A stretch of 64,000 bases of DNA from Streptomyces zhaozhouensis (GCF_900230195.1 NZ_OCNE01000017.1:62001-126000); one strand, 5' to 3'; positions 19,401 to 26,711 are shown, numbered from the stretch's first letter. The notes: a model not told the origin generated them from the sequence alone. Made by a program: numbers and translations.

Positions 19401-19478
19401 CACGTCGACCTGGCCACCGTCGAGAACGCGCCCGACGCGGCCGACGAACCCCACCGGATCGGAGCGTTGCCGCTGTGA
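13458..19478 (+). CDS. Multidomain iterative PKS: FabL-type ER-KS-CLF-KR-DH
   Basis: 2006 residues, cytoplasmic. (1) 1-255: SDR domain like enoyl-ACP reductase III (FabL): TGGARGIGR at 13-21, LVNNAASG near 89, and Tyr153/Lys160 with the Y-x6-K spacing of enoyl reductases, not the Y-x3-K of ketoreductases. (2) 325-780: ketosynthase with Cys528 in DTACSSAL, His in HATGT and NKSLIGHTG. (3) 790-1080: second ketosynthase fold with Phe970 in place of Cys (LGFGSAL), so a chain-length-factor-like partner. (4) 1365-1650: KR with GGGRGIT near 1375 and Tyr1565 in YAASN. (5) 1675-1990: double-hotdog DH, catalytic His1712 in DHAVRGVPTLPG. No AT, ACP or thioesterase; AT-ACP comes from the gene before. The set can catalyse elongation, ketoreduction, dehydration and enoyl reduction iteratively. 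The P450 gene overlaps the stop by GTGA. Confidence 0.93.
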   Translation: MQRFSGRTALVTGGARGIGRIITTRLAELGAHVIVNCFHSYAEAKSFRSELAERGLSVEVLRASVGRRAQVDRMFDEIRQRHGRLDLLVNNAASGSFARVTDTEDDAFDRSLDVNLKGALWCAQRAEPLMRAAGGGAIVNLSSVGAGLTVGNYVTVGTAKAAVESLSRYLAVEFAAGNIRVNTASGGLIEGDVANLFPSPEEMHRQVARNTPLGRLGRPEELAEVVVFLLSEQASWITGQTLVADGGLSLGGAMLTPPSHWHTREEPRPADTTPPERPRASLHVAEPERAPAPTPQHAPPAQAPPEPVSTAPAVAPLEDVPAAERATIAVVGMGLVVPGANNPEEFWRLLAEGPDLLDGDRPDRFRSEAFYSADTAAEDKTYQVRSGYVDDYVPHPALAAELGADRRDTDYTTQWFRHAVHEALDGVRLPAGDRLSCVIGYTADGNQHLEEALVTDSLLEDLDRAGVAAGWGAARRTRLLDEARKALEDHYPLHRAPLTTLLPHQVGNRSVAGLLPDGTETLMVDTACSSALYAVDIAIKGILEGRHDAAVCGGSFAVGPRNAVLFAKLHGLSVSGRLRPLDRDADGVLFSDGAAAVTLKRLDLARRDGDRVLGYVSAIGTSSDGKGKAIYAPNAAGQKLAIERALAKAPDPARRPDWVVAHATGTPAGDLCEITSIRQTMAGAGPTYVTSNKSLIGHTGWAAGVVSLIQVLQSFERNTILPQHHFARSPEAYGLDDAGLRVPTAPVDWPADPERARVASVSGFGFGGTNAHLMVQDRPAPQPLPPGPEGNGEEVVVTAWSAHVPGLDDADAVRGWLDGTGAAPANGFGATYDFAGMGLRMPPKVLRTLDRCQLMVLRCAQELRESFGEALWDRHRARTGVFLGHMGPTRHAVLYGKRCHLDNALTALRRLPADVAPDEELTAALTETVRAGVQPSNEDSFPGIMPNVISARVSNYFDLNGPNLTVDLGFGSALGSFEVGARYLRAHDVDVALVGGVNGNSTRVLTRLARELLGSADVELAEGAFMFALTRRSTAEAAGLPVLARLGRLGRDAARDDRPTFPAGAAHPGQDAPRYLGADSAVAVLRALRAAETGDVTRAVVVAGDAPGEPELSLDLRFTDGAADGAGRETADGAPRDLVRRHVSRWQPTADDHVHPAVEPLPADAVVLTGTPELLGALGTAPGDPLVLSTVPTEGVRRRVLDEISRESVRAALGDAVATVTHLRLLTDLSAPADAGTALDADPAPYFRLQDALFLTLQACEPALRAREGTVLAAFARAFDAGSGVAHPFSGLFTGVLKSAALELSGRRVAGVLSTSDELPRLLTELADESRSTQLLPVTVRVDGVRHTLVTDEAPAPAPGPLPPLGHDSVVVATGGGRGITSELLKSVAERYRPVIYALGTKPVAELTDRIEGYGGPDALPSRVTFLREAMAAAPGRPVREISREYEQLAGAAEILRNLTAMEAHCGAGRVHYLRADVLDADGLTAAFDRIEAESGAVDLLIHAAGVNRAGALATKPLDHFREVRAVKAGGYLNLRRALRGRLPGTWCSFASLIGLTGQLGETDYAASNDFLGTAALHNATAGQGEFAIGWTLWKEVGMASSEVHQSFFSDGEMANVLTLMPTAEGVRHFLAELEAAERAPVTHHLGDVERAAMEQMIPGYFAPRRAPGEAAGAKRAGGRGRFYIDRVVRNGPRSLTVERQFDERDGYLTDHAVRGVPTLPGCFVTELAAEAALELVPDLRVVGFRDITFDHFLRLGGTTDRSPRRITATLARREAGRAVVDVRVTGDVLAPGGVVLVRDRQHFGATVVLADAYPSAPRWSPWPAAEETPIPDPYHAEGASVRLGGAFVTTADTRLHPLGKRARYTAPVGPGSVYERFLVPGLMLDGMARLAVLELVRGRYIPVAAPSGIGRIDLYLPDNDVELGARGVEIELTATPRGLLLDGSGQPSRFTATLPDGRMVLQMRDVAGFALGYLDTRTGRHVDLATVENAPDAADEPHRIGALPL

Positions 19479-20878
19479 CCAGTACCTCCAGCCCCTCCCT
19501 GAAGCCCTCGTCGGGCCCCGCGCCCCGGATCGCCCCGGGACCGCGCGGGACGCCCGGGCTCGGCTCGCTCGTGCCCTACCGCCGGGATCCGGCGCGGTTC
19601 CTGCTGCGGCTGCAACGCGACCACGGCCAGCTCAGCCGGCTGCGGATGGGCCCGTACACCGTGCACCTGGCGACCTCGCCGGACGCGGTGCGGCGGGTGC
19701 TGACCGAGAACCAGTCCAACTACGTGCGCGGCAAGCTCTACGAGCAGTTCCGGCTGGTCATGGGCACCGGGCTGCTGACCTCCGACGGACGCGCCTGGCG
19801 CGGCCACCGCCGGGCGATGCAGCCGGCGTTCGCCAGGAGCGCGGTCGAGGCGATCGTGCCCAACGTCGTGCGCGCGACCGAGGAGATGCTGACCCGCTGG
19901 CGGGCGGCCGAACGGGCGGGCGAGCCGGTCGAGTTGGTCGCCGAGATGATGCGGCTGACGCTGCTCACCCTCAGCCGTTCGCTCTTCGGCTACGACATCG
20001 GGGCCAGGACGGCGCTGCTGAAGCGGGTCGTCGACGACAGCATCGAGGTGATGTTCCCGCACGGCTACGTCACGGAGATGCTGCCGGGCTGGCTGCCCAC
20101 CTCCCGCAACCGGCTGATCCGGCGGAACCGCGCGATCTACGACCAGGTGGTCGCCGACATCAGGGCGCACCACGCGGAGACCGGCGAGGGCGAGCTGGTG
20201 CGCCTCGCCGAGCAGGCACGCGACCCCGAGACCGGCGCGCCGTGGACGGACCGGGAGATCCGCGACGAGCTGCTGACCGTCTACCTCGCCGGCCACGAGA
20301 CCACGGCGACCGCCGCCTGCTGGACGCTGTACTCGGTGGCCACGCACCGTTCCGTGCGGGAGGAGTTGGAGGGCGAGCTGGCCACCGCCCTCGGCGGCGC
20401 CGCCCCGGAGGCGGGCGGGCTGCCCGCCCTGGAGTACACGCGGATGGTGATCGAGGAGAGCCTGCGGCTGTACCCGCCGATCTGGCTCTACCCCAGGGAC
20501 GCCGTCGAGGACGACGTGCTCGACGGCTACCACATACCGGGCGGCAGCTCGCTGCTGCTGTCGCCGCTGGTCTCGCACCGCAACCCGGAGGTCTGGGCGA
20601 ACCCGGAGGAGTTCGACCCGCGGCGCTTCACCCCCGAGGCGGTGCGGGAACGGCCGAGGATGGCGTACTTCCCGTTCGGCGGCGGGCCGCGGATGTGCAT
20701 CGGCAACATGATGGCCATGCTGGAGCTGAAGATCATCCTGGCGATGGTCTGCCAGCGCTTCCGGCTGGAGCCGGTCCCCGGTGAACTGCTCGGCTACGGC
20801 GACTCGTTGATCTCGCTGCGGCCGACGGCCGAGATGTGGGTGAGGCCGCGCTCGCGCGGGGGCGCCGACCATGGGTGA
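19475..20878 (+). CDS. Cytochrome P450
   Basis: 467 residues. I-helix AGHETTAT, ExxR as EESLR, and heme-binding FPFGGGPRMCIG with Cys408 as thiolate ligand. The PPIWLYPRDAVEDD segment and GHETT are typical of fatty-acid-hydroxylase-like P450s (CYP102/CYP4 relatives) rather than the small macrolide type; no reductase domain is fused, so it needs external redox partners, and none is encoded nearby. The GTG start at 19475 overlaps the synthase stop (GTGA), and its own stop overlaps the next gene by 8 bp. This tight coupling implies that the PKS product, or the carrier-bound chain, is its substrate. Confidence 0.96.
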   Translation: MTSTSSPSLKPSSGPAPRIAPGPRGTPGLGSLVPYRRDPARFLLRLQRDHGQLSRLRMGPYTVHLATSPDAVRRVLTENQSNYVRGKLYEQFRLVMGTGLLTSDGRAWRGHRRAMQPAFARSAVEAIVPNVVRATEEMLTRWRAAERAGEPVELVAEMMRLTLLTLSRSLFGYDIGARTALLKRVVDDSIEVMFPHGYVTEMLPGWLPTSRNRLIRRNRAIYDQVVADIRAHHAETGEGELVRLAEQARDPETGAPWTDREIRDELLTVYLAGHETTATAACWTLYSVATHRSVREELEGELATALGGAAPEAGGLPALEYTRMVIEESLRLYPPIWLYPRDAVEDDVLDGYHIPGGSSLLLSPLVSHRNPEVWANPEEFDPRRFTPEAVRERPRMAYFPFGGGPRMCIGNMMAMLELKIILAMVCQRFRLEPVPGELLGYGDSLISLRPTAEMWVRPRSRGGADHG

Positions 20879-23270
20879 GGCGACTGTGGACGCGGCGGCC
20901 TCGGACGAGGCGCTCCTCACGCCCGGAGCCGAGGCCCCGATCCTGCGGCACGTGCTCGGGCTCGCCCCGCTGCCGCCCGTGCCGGCCCCCGCCGCCGACG
21001 CCTTGGCGGGACGGCGGGTGCTGGTGCTCGGCGGCGACGCGCGGTTCCGGGGTTCGGTGCGGGCCGCCGTCGCCGAGCACGGCGGCGCGCCGGTCGACTG
21101 GGACGAGGCGGCCGGCGAGCCCGCCGAGCCCGGCGCGGTGGACGCCGTCGTCGACGGCGGGCTGGCGCCGGGAACTCCGGTCGCGGCGGGGAGTTGGAGC
21201 GCGGCGTTCGGGCGCACGCTGGCCGCGCTGCGGTGGCTCTACGCCGACTGGGCGCGGGAGACCGACGCGCGGCGGCTGTGCTATCTCGCGGTGACCTGGA
21301 TGGGCGGCTCGATGGGGCTGACGGCCGCGCCCGACGCGCAGCCGCTCGGCGGACTGTGGGCGGGGCTGGCCAAGACGCTGCCCCGCGAGTTCCCCGCCGT
21401 CGACGTGCGGGTCGTCGACCTGGACCCGACGCTCAGCCCGGGCGGGCCGGCCGTCGCCGAGATGGTGGGCGGGCGGCTGTGGGAGGTGGGGCACGGCCCG
21501 TCCGGGCGGCTTGCGCTGCTGGCGCACGCCACCGAATCGGCCGGCGAGCCGGTCGAACTGGGCACCGGCGACACCCTGCTGATGACGGGCGGCGCGCGCG
21601 GCATCGGCTTCGAGTTCGCGCTGCACGCGGCGGTCCGCACCGGCTGCCGGGTGCTGGTCAGCGGGCGTGCCGAGCTGCCCGTCGACCGGCCGGTGTGGCT
21701 GACCGCGTCGGCCGAGGAGTTCGCCGCGTGGGAACGCCGCGCCTACGCCGAACGCGACCCGGCCGAGCCGCTGCCCGACGTGCGGCGCAGACTCGGCCGT
21801 ATGCGCCAACTCCGGGAGATCGCGGCCAACCTGGAGCGCGCCAGGCTGGCCGGCGCCGAGATCGTCTACCAGCGGTGCGAGGTCACCGACCCCGCCCAGG
21901 TCGCCGCGCTGGTGGAACGCGCGGGCCCCGGGCTGGCCGTGGTGGTGCACAACGCGGGCCTCGACCTGCCGACGCGACTGCCGGGGAAGACCGCGGCGCA
22001 GGTGGAGCGGGTCGTCGGCGTCAAGGTGGACGGCTTCCTGCACCTGGTCGAGGCGCTGGGCGACCGGCCGTTGCGGATGCTCTGCGCGGTGGGCTCGCTG
22101 ACCGGCCGCTACGGCGGTATGACGGGGCAGACCGACTACGCGGCGGCCAACGAGGGGCTGGCCCGGCTGGCGCTGCGCGCCGGGCACCGGCTGCCGTACC
22201 CGGTCGCCTGCCTCTCCTGGCCCACCTGGGACGGCGTCGGGTTGATCACCAACCTGGACGCGGCCGCCCGCTACATGACGCCGATCGGCGTGGCGGAGGG
22301 GGTCGCGGCATGGCTGGCCGAGATCACCGGCGGAGGCCGGGGCGAGATCTGCTTCATGGGCGGCATCGGACTGGTCTCCCCGCAGCATCTGCGGGGCATC
22401 GCGGTGCCCTCCGACTGGCACGGCCGCACCGCGATGCTCTCCCGGCGCTTCTTCCTGGGCGAGGTCGCCCACTACGCGCCGACCGCGCACGTCGTCACGG
22501 AGCACCGGCTCGACCCGACCTGGGCGACCTGTCTGACCGAGGTGGAGGTGGACGGCGCCCCCGCGCTGCCGCTCTCGTTGGCGGTGGAGTACCTGCGGGA
22601 CGGCGCCGGCTGGCTGCTGCCGGGTGGCGAACCGGCCGTGGCCGTCGCCCTGTGCGACCTCGCCGTCCGTCCGGAGCGGCTGCGACTGCGCGGCCCGGCA
22701 CTGGAGTTGACGCGCGAGGCCCGGCTGGACGCCGAGGTGCGCGACGGGCTGCGGACGGCCTCGGTGCGGTTGACGACGCGGGACGGCGGCGTCGTCGCCG
22801 AGGCGCGGGCGCTGCTGGCGCCGACGACGGGACCGTGGCCGGCCCAGGGGGCACTGGCCGCGGCGCCCGGCCCCCTCGTCGCCGCCGCGCGGTGGGAGGG
22901 GAAAGCGCCGCCTGGCGGCTACGCCTGGCCGGGGCGGCTGTGGGCCGTGGGCGAGCCGACGGCGGCCGACGGCGGGCGGCGGGCCGAGGTGCGGCCGGTC
23001 GCGGCGGCCGAGTGGTTCGCGCTGGTCGACCCGCCGCACCCGGTGCTGCCGGTGGCCGCCGTCGAGGCGGTGGCCGCGTTCTCACCGGTGGTCGGTGCGG
23101 CGGGCGCGGCGGGCGTCGGGCCCGCCGTGTGGCGTGCCGACCGGCTGTCGCTCGCCGCGCGCGGCGGCGAGGCCACCGAGGTGTGGCTGGCCGACGACGG
23201 CCGGGCCGCGCTGCGGGGCCCGGCCGGCACGGTCGCCGAAGTGCGGGGCCAGCGCTGGGAGTCGGCATGA
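20871..23270 (+). CDS. PKS-type ketoreductase with degenerate dehydratase-like half
   Basis: 799 residues. About 1-210: structural half of a PKS-type KR (PLGGLWAGLAKTLPREFP region). About 215-510: catalytic KR with TGGARGIGF near 236 and YAAANE as the YxxxN active site. About 515-799: a hotdog-like domain in the position of a PUFA DH, starting with EHRLDPTWATCL, but the HxxxGxxxxP catalytic motif is missing, so it may be a structural or substrate-binding pseudo-DH. With the KR in the large synthase the pathway has two ketoreductases. Starts at ATG 20871, 8 bp inside the P450 gene; the stop overlaps the PPTase start (ATGA). Confidence 0.9.
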   Translation: MGEATVDAAASDEALLTPGAEAPILRHVLGLAPLPPVPAPAADALAGRRVLVLGGDARFRGSVRAAVAEHGGAPVDWDEAAGEPAEPGAVDAVVDGGLAPGTPVAAGSWSAAFGRTLAALRWLYADWARETDARRLCYLAVTWMGGSMGLTAAPDAQPLGGLWAGLAKTLPREFPAVDVRVVDLDPTLSPGGPAVAEMVGGRLWEVGHGPSGRLALLAHATESAGEPVELGTGDTLLMTGGARGIGFEFALHAAVRTGCRVLVSGRAELPVDRPVWLTASAEEFAAWERRAYAERDPAEPLPDVRRRLGRMRQLREIAANLERARLAGAEIVYQRCEVTDPAQVAALVERAGPGLAVVVHNAGLDLPTRLPGKTAAQVERVVGVKVDGFLHLVEALGDRPLRMLCAVGSLTGRYGGMTGQTDYAAANEGLARLALRAGHRLPYPVACLSWPTWDGVGLITNLDAAARYMTPIGVAEGVAAWLAEITGGGRGEICFMGGIGLVSPQHLRGIAVPSDWHGRTAMLSRRFFLGEVAHYAPTAHVVTEHRLDPTWATCLTEVEVDGAPALPLSLAVEYLRDGAGWLLPGGEPAVAVALCDLAVRPERLRLRGPALELTREARLDAEVRDGLRTASVRLTTRDGGVVAEARALLAPTTGPWPAQGALAAAPGPLVAAARWEGKAPPGGYAWPGRLWAVGEPTAADGGRRAEVRPVAAAEWFALVDPPHPVLPVAAVEAVAAFSPVVGAAGAAGVGPAVWRADRLSLAARGGEATEVWLADDGRAALRGPAGTVAEVRGQRWESA

Positions 23271-24097
23271 CCGTGCCGGCCGGGGTGCCGCCTGTCGAGA
23301 TCTGGTGGGCGCACGAGGGGGACGCCGCGCCCGGGCTGCGGGCGTTGCTCGCTCCCCCGGAGCTTGACCGGCTCGACCGCTACCGGCTGCCGGCCACCGC
23401 CCGCCGCTATCTCGCGGGGCGTGCCCTGCTGCGGCTGGCGCTCGGGCGGCGGCTCGGACTGCCGCCCGAGCAGGTGCCGTTGGACTCCTCCTGCGCCGGG
23501 TGCGGGGGGCCGCACGGCCGGCCACGGCTGCCGGCGCGGCTCGGCCCGTGGAACGCTTCGGTCTCACACGCGGGCGTGCGGATCGGGGTCGCCGTCGGCC
23601 GCGGCCGGCTCGGCCTCGACGTCGCCGCACACGACGCGGCGCTCGATCTGACCCCGGACAGCGGTCTGGTGGACCGGGCGCTGGCACCAATCGAAGCACG
23701 CGCCCTGCTGCGGCTGCCGGGGCGCGCGCGCCCCGGCGCGTTCGCGCGCGTCTGGGCGCGGAAGGAGGCGGTGCTCAAGGCGTGCGACGTCGGACTGTCC
23801 CGACCGCCCTCCCGGCTCATCGTGACGCCGGCCGACGAGCCGGCGGACGTCCGCGCCGCCCCTCCCGAACTGCGCTTCGCAGTAGCGAACTTGACCCTGC
23901 GGGACCTGGAGCGGGCGCCGACGGGTCCCGGCTACGCGGTGGCACTCGCACACGAGTCCGCCGGACCGGACGGAGCGCCTCCTCCCCTGCGGACACGCGA
24001 CGGGAGCGCGTTGCTTGCCACCGCCGCACGGACGAATCCGGCCAACCCGCCACACGGCACCCGAGGCGGAACCCAGGCTTCACCCGAGCGACGTTGA
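23267..24097 (+). CDS. Sfp-type 4'-phosphopantetheinyl transferase
   Basis: 276 residues. Motifs of the Sfp/AcpT family: NASVSHAGVRIGVAVG, GRLGLDVA (Mg2+-binding Asp) and FARVWARKEAVLKA (WxxKEA). It transfers phosphopantetheine from CoA to the ACP serine, here most likely Ser458 of the operon's AT-ACP, a role parallel to PfaE in PUFA clusters. A CAGCGGPHGRP segment near residue 80 resembles the Cys-rich loop seen in several actinobacterial PPTases. ATG overlaps the preceding stop (ATGA), making it the fourth coupled gene. The last 40 residues are low-complexity. A strong-looking promoter overlaps its stop codon. Confidence 0.94.
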   Translation: MTVPAGVPPVEIWWAHEGDAAPGLRALLAPPELDRLDRYRLPATARRYLAGRALLRLALGRRLGLPPEQVPLDSSCAGCGGPHGRPRLPARLGPWNASVSHAGVRIGVAVGRGRLGLDVAAHDAALDLTPDSGLVDRALAPIEARALLRLPGRARPGAFARVWARKEAVLKACDVGLSRPPSRLIVTPADEPADVRAAPPELRFAVANLTLRDLERAPTGPGYAVALAHESAGPDGAPPPLRTRDGSALLATAARTNPANPPHGTRGGTQASPERR

Positions 24098-24123
24098 CTC
24101 TCCACAGGACGTCCCCATAGGCT
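24094..24123 (+). promoter_or_regulatory. Putative vegetative (HrdB-type) promoter for the regulator genes
   Basis: TTGACT (24094-24099) and TAGGCT (24118-24123) are separated by 18 bp, a close match to the Streptomyces vegetative consensus TTGACN-N16-18-TAGRRT. The -35 hexamer overlaps the PPTase stop codon. It would start transcription near 24130 and give a leader of about 200 nt before the first LuxR-type gene, so the regulators can be expressed independently of the PKS operon. Confidence 0.55.
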
Positions 24124-24331
24124 TCCTGACATAGTCGCCAGGCTTGTTTCACACGGGGGAAAGTGAGTGGCCTGACAGCGCGCCTGACCAGCTGTTCCGC
24201 CGGGCCTTCCGCCTGGGGCGGCGGCCCGTCGGGCTCTCGCGCTCTCCCATGTCCTGTCAGGGGTGCCCCTGCGGACGTGCCCGCGGCGCGTCCCTCCCGG
24301 GCCGGCGACGCCCTGACACGAACGGGGAATC

Positions 24332-25129
24332 GTGTTTGTCCTGGGCAACAGCAACGCGGAAAGCACGCCACTCGCCTCTCGTCCCACCGGCGCTCCCGGT
24401 GTGGAACGCACTCTGCTGGAGGCGACGGCGCTGATCGACACCGCCGTCACAGCCTGCCGGCGCCGGCCGACGGCCCGCTCCGCCGTCCGCCACCTCGACG
24501 GGTCGCAACTCCGCGCCACCGCGAGGCGGTTGATCGACGAAGCCGACCACTTCGTGGTGGTCACCACCAGTGGCCGACCGGACCTGACCACACTGCTCGC
24601 CGGCGGACTGCGCTCGCTGGAGGCGGCACGGGCACGCGGGGTGCCGGCCCGCGTGCTGTTGGCGCCGCGCGTGGTGCGCGCCTCCCGTGCACGGCTGCTC
24701 GCCCTCGCTGCCGACGGCTGCGAGATCCGGGTGGACGCGGGCGAGCCACGGGAGATCCTGCTGGTGGACGGCGTGCTGGCGCTGATCGTGCCCGCGCGGG
24801 ACGCCGACGGTCAACGCCCGGCCCTGGTGCGCGACCCGGCCATGGTCGGCGTCACCTGCCAGCTGCTGAAGGGCACCTGGAACGCGGCCAGGCCGCTGCG
24901 CGACTTCCACGGCGCGGTCGCCAGGCTGCGCGCCGAACCGGCGCAGGACGTGCTGCGCTGCCTGCACGACGGCCTCACCGACGAGGCCGCGGCACGCCGG
25001 ATGTCCGTCTCGCTGCGCACCTACCGGCGGAAGGTCGCCCAGATCATGGAGGAGTTGGGCATCACCTCGCGTTTCCAGGCCGGCCTGCGCGCCGCCGAGT
25101 TGGGCGTGCTACCCGCCGGCGACTCCTGA
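24332..25129 (+). CDS. LuxR-type regulator with TrmB/PLD-like effector domain (first of pair)
   Basis: 265 residues. GTG start with GGGGAA ahead. About 60-180 resembles the phospholipase-D-like sensor part found in TrmB and many actinobacterial LuxR regulators (ADHFVVVTTSGRPDL, ARGVPARVLLAP, then EILLVDGVLALI). About 200-262 is a LuxR/GerE-type helix-turn-helix (LTDEAAARRMSVSLRTYRRK, recognition helix, then the SRFQAG ending). No phospho-acceptor receiver or N-terminal TrmB HTH. Paralogous to the next gene, 92 bp downstream. Position after the PKS operon suggests pathway-specific control; the effector is unknown. Confidence 0.88.
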   Translation: MFVLGNSNAESTPLASRPTGAPGVERTLLEATALIDTAVTACRRRPTARSAVRHLDGSQLRATARRLIDEADHFVVVTTSGRPDLTTLLAGGLRSLEAARARGVPARVLLAPRVVRASRARLLALAADGCEIRVDAGEPREILLVDGVLALIVPARDADGQRPALVRDPAMVGVTCQLLKGTWNAARPLRDFHGAVARLRAEPAQDVLRCLHDGLTDEAAARRMSVSLRTYRRKVAQIMEELGITSRFQAGLRAAELGVLPAGDS

Positions 25130-25221
25130 GGCGGAACCCGCCGGCCGACCGGCCGGTCGGCCCCGGAGGAGTGGCGGGGCCGCCGACGCCCCGAGCGGGC
25201 GGCACCCGGTGAGGACATGCG

Positions 25222-25992
25222 ATGACACAGGGGGACTCGGCCATGCGCACCAACCACCCATCCGTTGACGACGAGAACGAGGAGCTGGACTCCGCGCTGC
25301 TCGAGGTGCGGGGGCTGCTGGACACCATCCTCAGCCGCCACCGCGACCTGCGTTCCAGCCGCGGTTCGATCACCCCGGTCCGCTGCGAGGGCGAGGCGCT
25401 GGCCGAACGGGTCGCGCGGCTGTGCGCGACGGCGAGACGCCACGTCGAGGTGATCCTCGCGCCCGCGAGCCTGCCCGGCCAGCCGTCAACCGACGCGCTG
25501 CACGACGCCCTCGCGCGGTACGAGGGGCCTGCGCTGGTGCGGGTGTTGACCGCGGAGACCGCCGAGACGGCCGACCGGGGCGGGCCCCGCCCGCCGGGCA
25601 CCTGGCGCACGGCGCCGCTGCCCCCGATGCGGCTGCTGCTGGTCGACCGCGCCACGGCGCTGGTCCGCGTCGACTCGCCGCTCGGCCGGAACGCGGCGCA
25701 GGTCAACGACGCCACCCTGGTGGGCACGCTGCTGTCCCTCTTCGAGGGGCTCTGGCGGCGTTCCGCGCCGCTGGTGCTCCCCGAATGGGACGGCCGGGGC
25801 GACGCCCGGCTGACCCGCGCGGTGCTCCGGGCGCTGAGCGAGGGCGTGACGGACGAGACGGCCGCGCGCGAGCTGGGGATGTCGGTGCGGACCTACCGGC
25901 GCCATGTCGCGGAGATCATGGGCCGGTTGGGCGCCCGCTCCCGTTTCCAGGCCGGCGCCCTCGCCGCCGGCCTGGGGCCCCTCGGCAGCTGA
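25222..25992 (+). CDS. LuxR-type regulator with TrmB/PLD-like effector domain (second of pair)
   Basis: 256 residues with the same layout as its upstream neighbour: N-terminal helix, an effector region (ARRHVEVILAPAS; MRLLLVDRATALVRVDS; LVGTLLSLFEGLWRRSAPL) close to the TrmB-type part of Streptomyces LuxR regulators, and a C-terminal HTH (VTDETAARELGMSVRTYRRH). Both proteins end in SRFQAG plus an Ala-rich tail, consistent with tandem duplication followed by divergence of the sensor halves. A second Met (MRTNHP) seven codons in is an alternative start. Convergent with the amidase gene across a bidirectional hairpin. Confidence 0.88.
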   Translation: MTQGDSAMRTNHPSVDDENEELDSALLEVRGLLDTILSRHRDLRSSRGSITPVRCEGEALAERVARLCATARRHVEVILAPASLPGQPSTDALHDALARYEGPALVRVLTAETAETADRGGPRPPGTWRTAPLPPMRLLLVDRATALVRVDSPLGRNAAQVNDATLVGTLLSLFEGLWRRSAPLVLPEWDGRGDARLTRAVLRALSEGVTDETAARELGMSVRTYRRHVAEIMGRLGARSRFQAGALAAGLGPLGS

Positions 25993-26018
25993 GGGTGGCG
26001 AGGAGCACGCGCGGGCGC

Positions 26019-26039
26019 CGGCGGGGCCCGGCCCCGCCG
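26019..26039. terminator. Bidirectional hairpin between convergent genes
   Basis: CGGCGGGGCC (26019-26028) and GGCCCCGCCG (26030-26039) are perfect 10-bp inverted arms with one central base. The hairpin sits exactly between the stop of the second LuxR gene and the stop of the amidase gene on the other strand. There is no T-tract, as is common for GC-rich actinobacterial terminators. Confidence 0.6.
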
Positions 26040-26711
26040 TCAGCCGACCAACGCGGCGACCTCGTCCCGCAGTTGCGGCAGCATCTCGTGGAAGACGCCG
26101 GGGCACAGCGTGTCGCCGAAGTCCATGTGCCCGTAGATCTCCTGCGGGTCGATCGTGTACTGCCAGGCCGCGTGCGCGCACAACTGCACCAGGGCGTCCC
26201 ACTGCGCGGCGGGCGGCGTGGCGCCGTCGTGGTAGGCGCCCTCGTTGGCTATGCCGATGCCGACGTCGTTCTGTCCCGACGTGTGGGCGCCGAAGACGAA
26301 GCTGCTGCCTCCGCGCAGCGTGGCGAGGCTGCGGTGGCGGCCCTCGGTGATGAAGCCGCCCCTGCTGACCAGGAAGTTGTAGCCGGTGTCCACCCAGCCG
26401 TTGCCGTCCATGTGCAGGTCCTGGACCCACTTGCTGTGCGCGTGGGCCTGGGCGCGGGAGAAGTCGTTGGAGTTCTCGCTCACCGTGTGGTGCACGATGA
26501 TCATGCTGGGCGTGTAGTTGAGCGTGGATATCTCCCCGGAAGGCGGCCGCGCGGCCCAGGCGTCCGTGGCGTCGATGGGCGGCTCGGCCACCCGCGGCCG
26601 GGAGGAGGAACGCCCGGCGGCGCGGGCGACGCCGGGAACGGCGGCCGCCGCGGTGACACCGGCGGCGGCGGCGAAGAAGGTCCGGCGTCCGAGGGAGAGG
26701 TCACGTGCCAT
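26040..26711 (-). CDS. Secreted N-acetylmuramoyl-L-alanine amidase (PGRP type)
   Basis: 223 residues. Tat-type signal: GRRTFFAAAAGVTAAAAV near residues 8-25, cleavage after ARA. The mature part is a peptidoglycan-recognition/amidase_2 domain: MIIVHHTVSEN (zinc His), the GYNFLVSRGGFITEGR strand, VGIGIANEG and YGHMDFGDTLCPG (second His and Cys zinc ligands). Cleaves the bond between MurNAc and the stem peptide outside the cell. It is followed on the same strand by its counterpart, a secreted GH25 muramidase gene upstream at 26910-27821, so two wall hydrolases are adjacent. ATG at 26711. Confidence 0.94.
   Translation of the reverse strand: MARDLSLGRRTFFAAAAGVTAAAAVPGVARAAGRSSSRPRVAEPPIDATDAWAARPPSGEISTLNYTPSMIIVHHTVSENSNDFSRAQAHAHSKWVQDLHMDGNGWVDTGYNFLVSRGGFITEGRHRSLATLRGGSSFVFGAHTSGQNDVGIGIANEGAYHDGATPPAAQWDALVQLCAHAAWQYTIDPQEIYGHMDFGDTLCPGVFHEMLPQLRDEVAALVG

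Noticed and set aside
17460..19454. 664-codon minus-strand frame opposite the synthase
   Set aside because: Antisense shadow with Gly/Val/Gln-rich composition; the plus strand encodes clear KR and DH domains.
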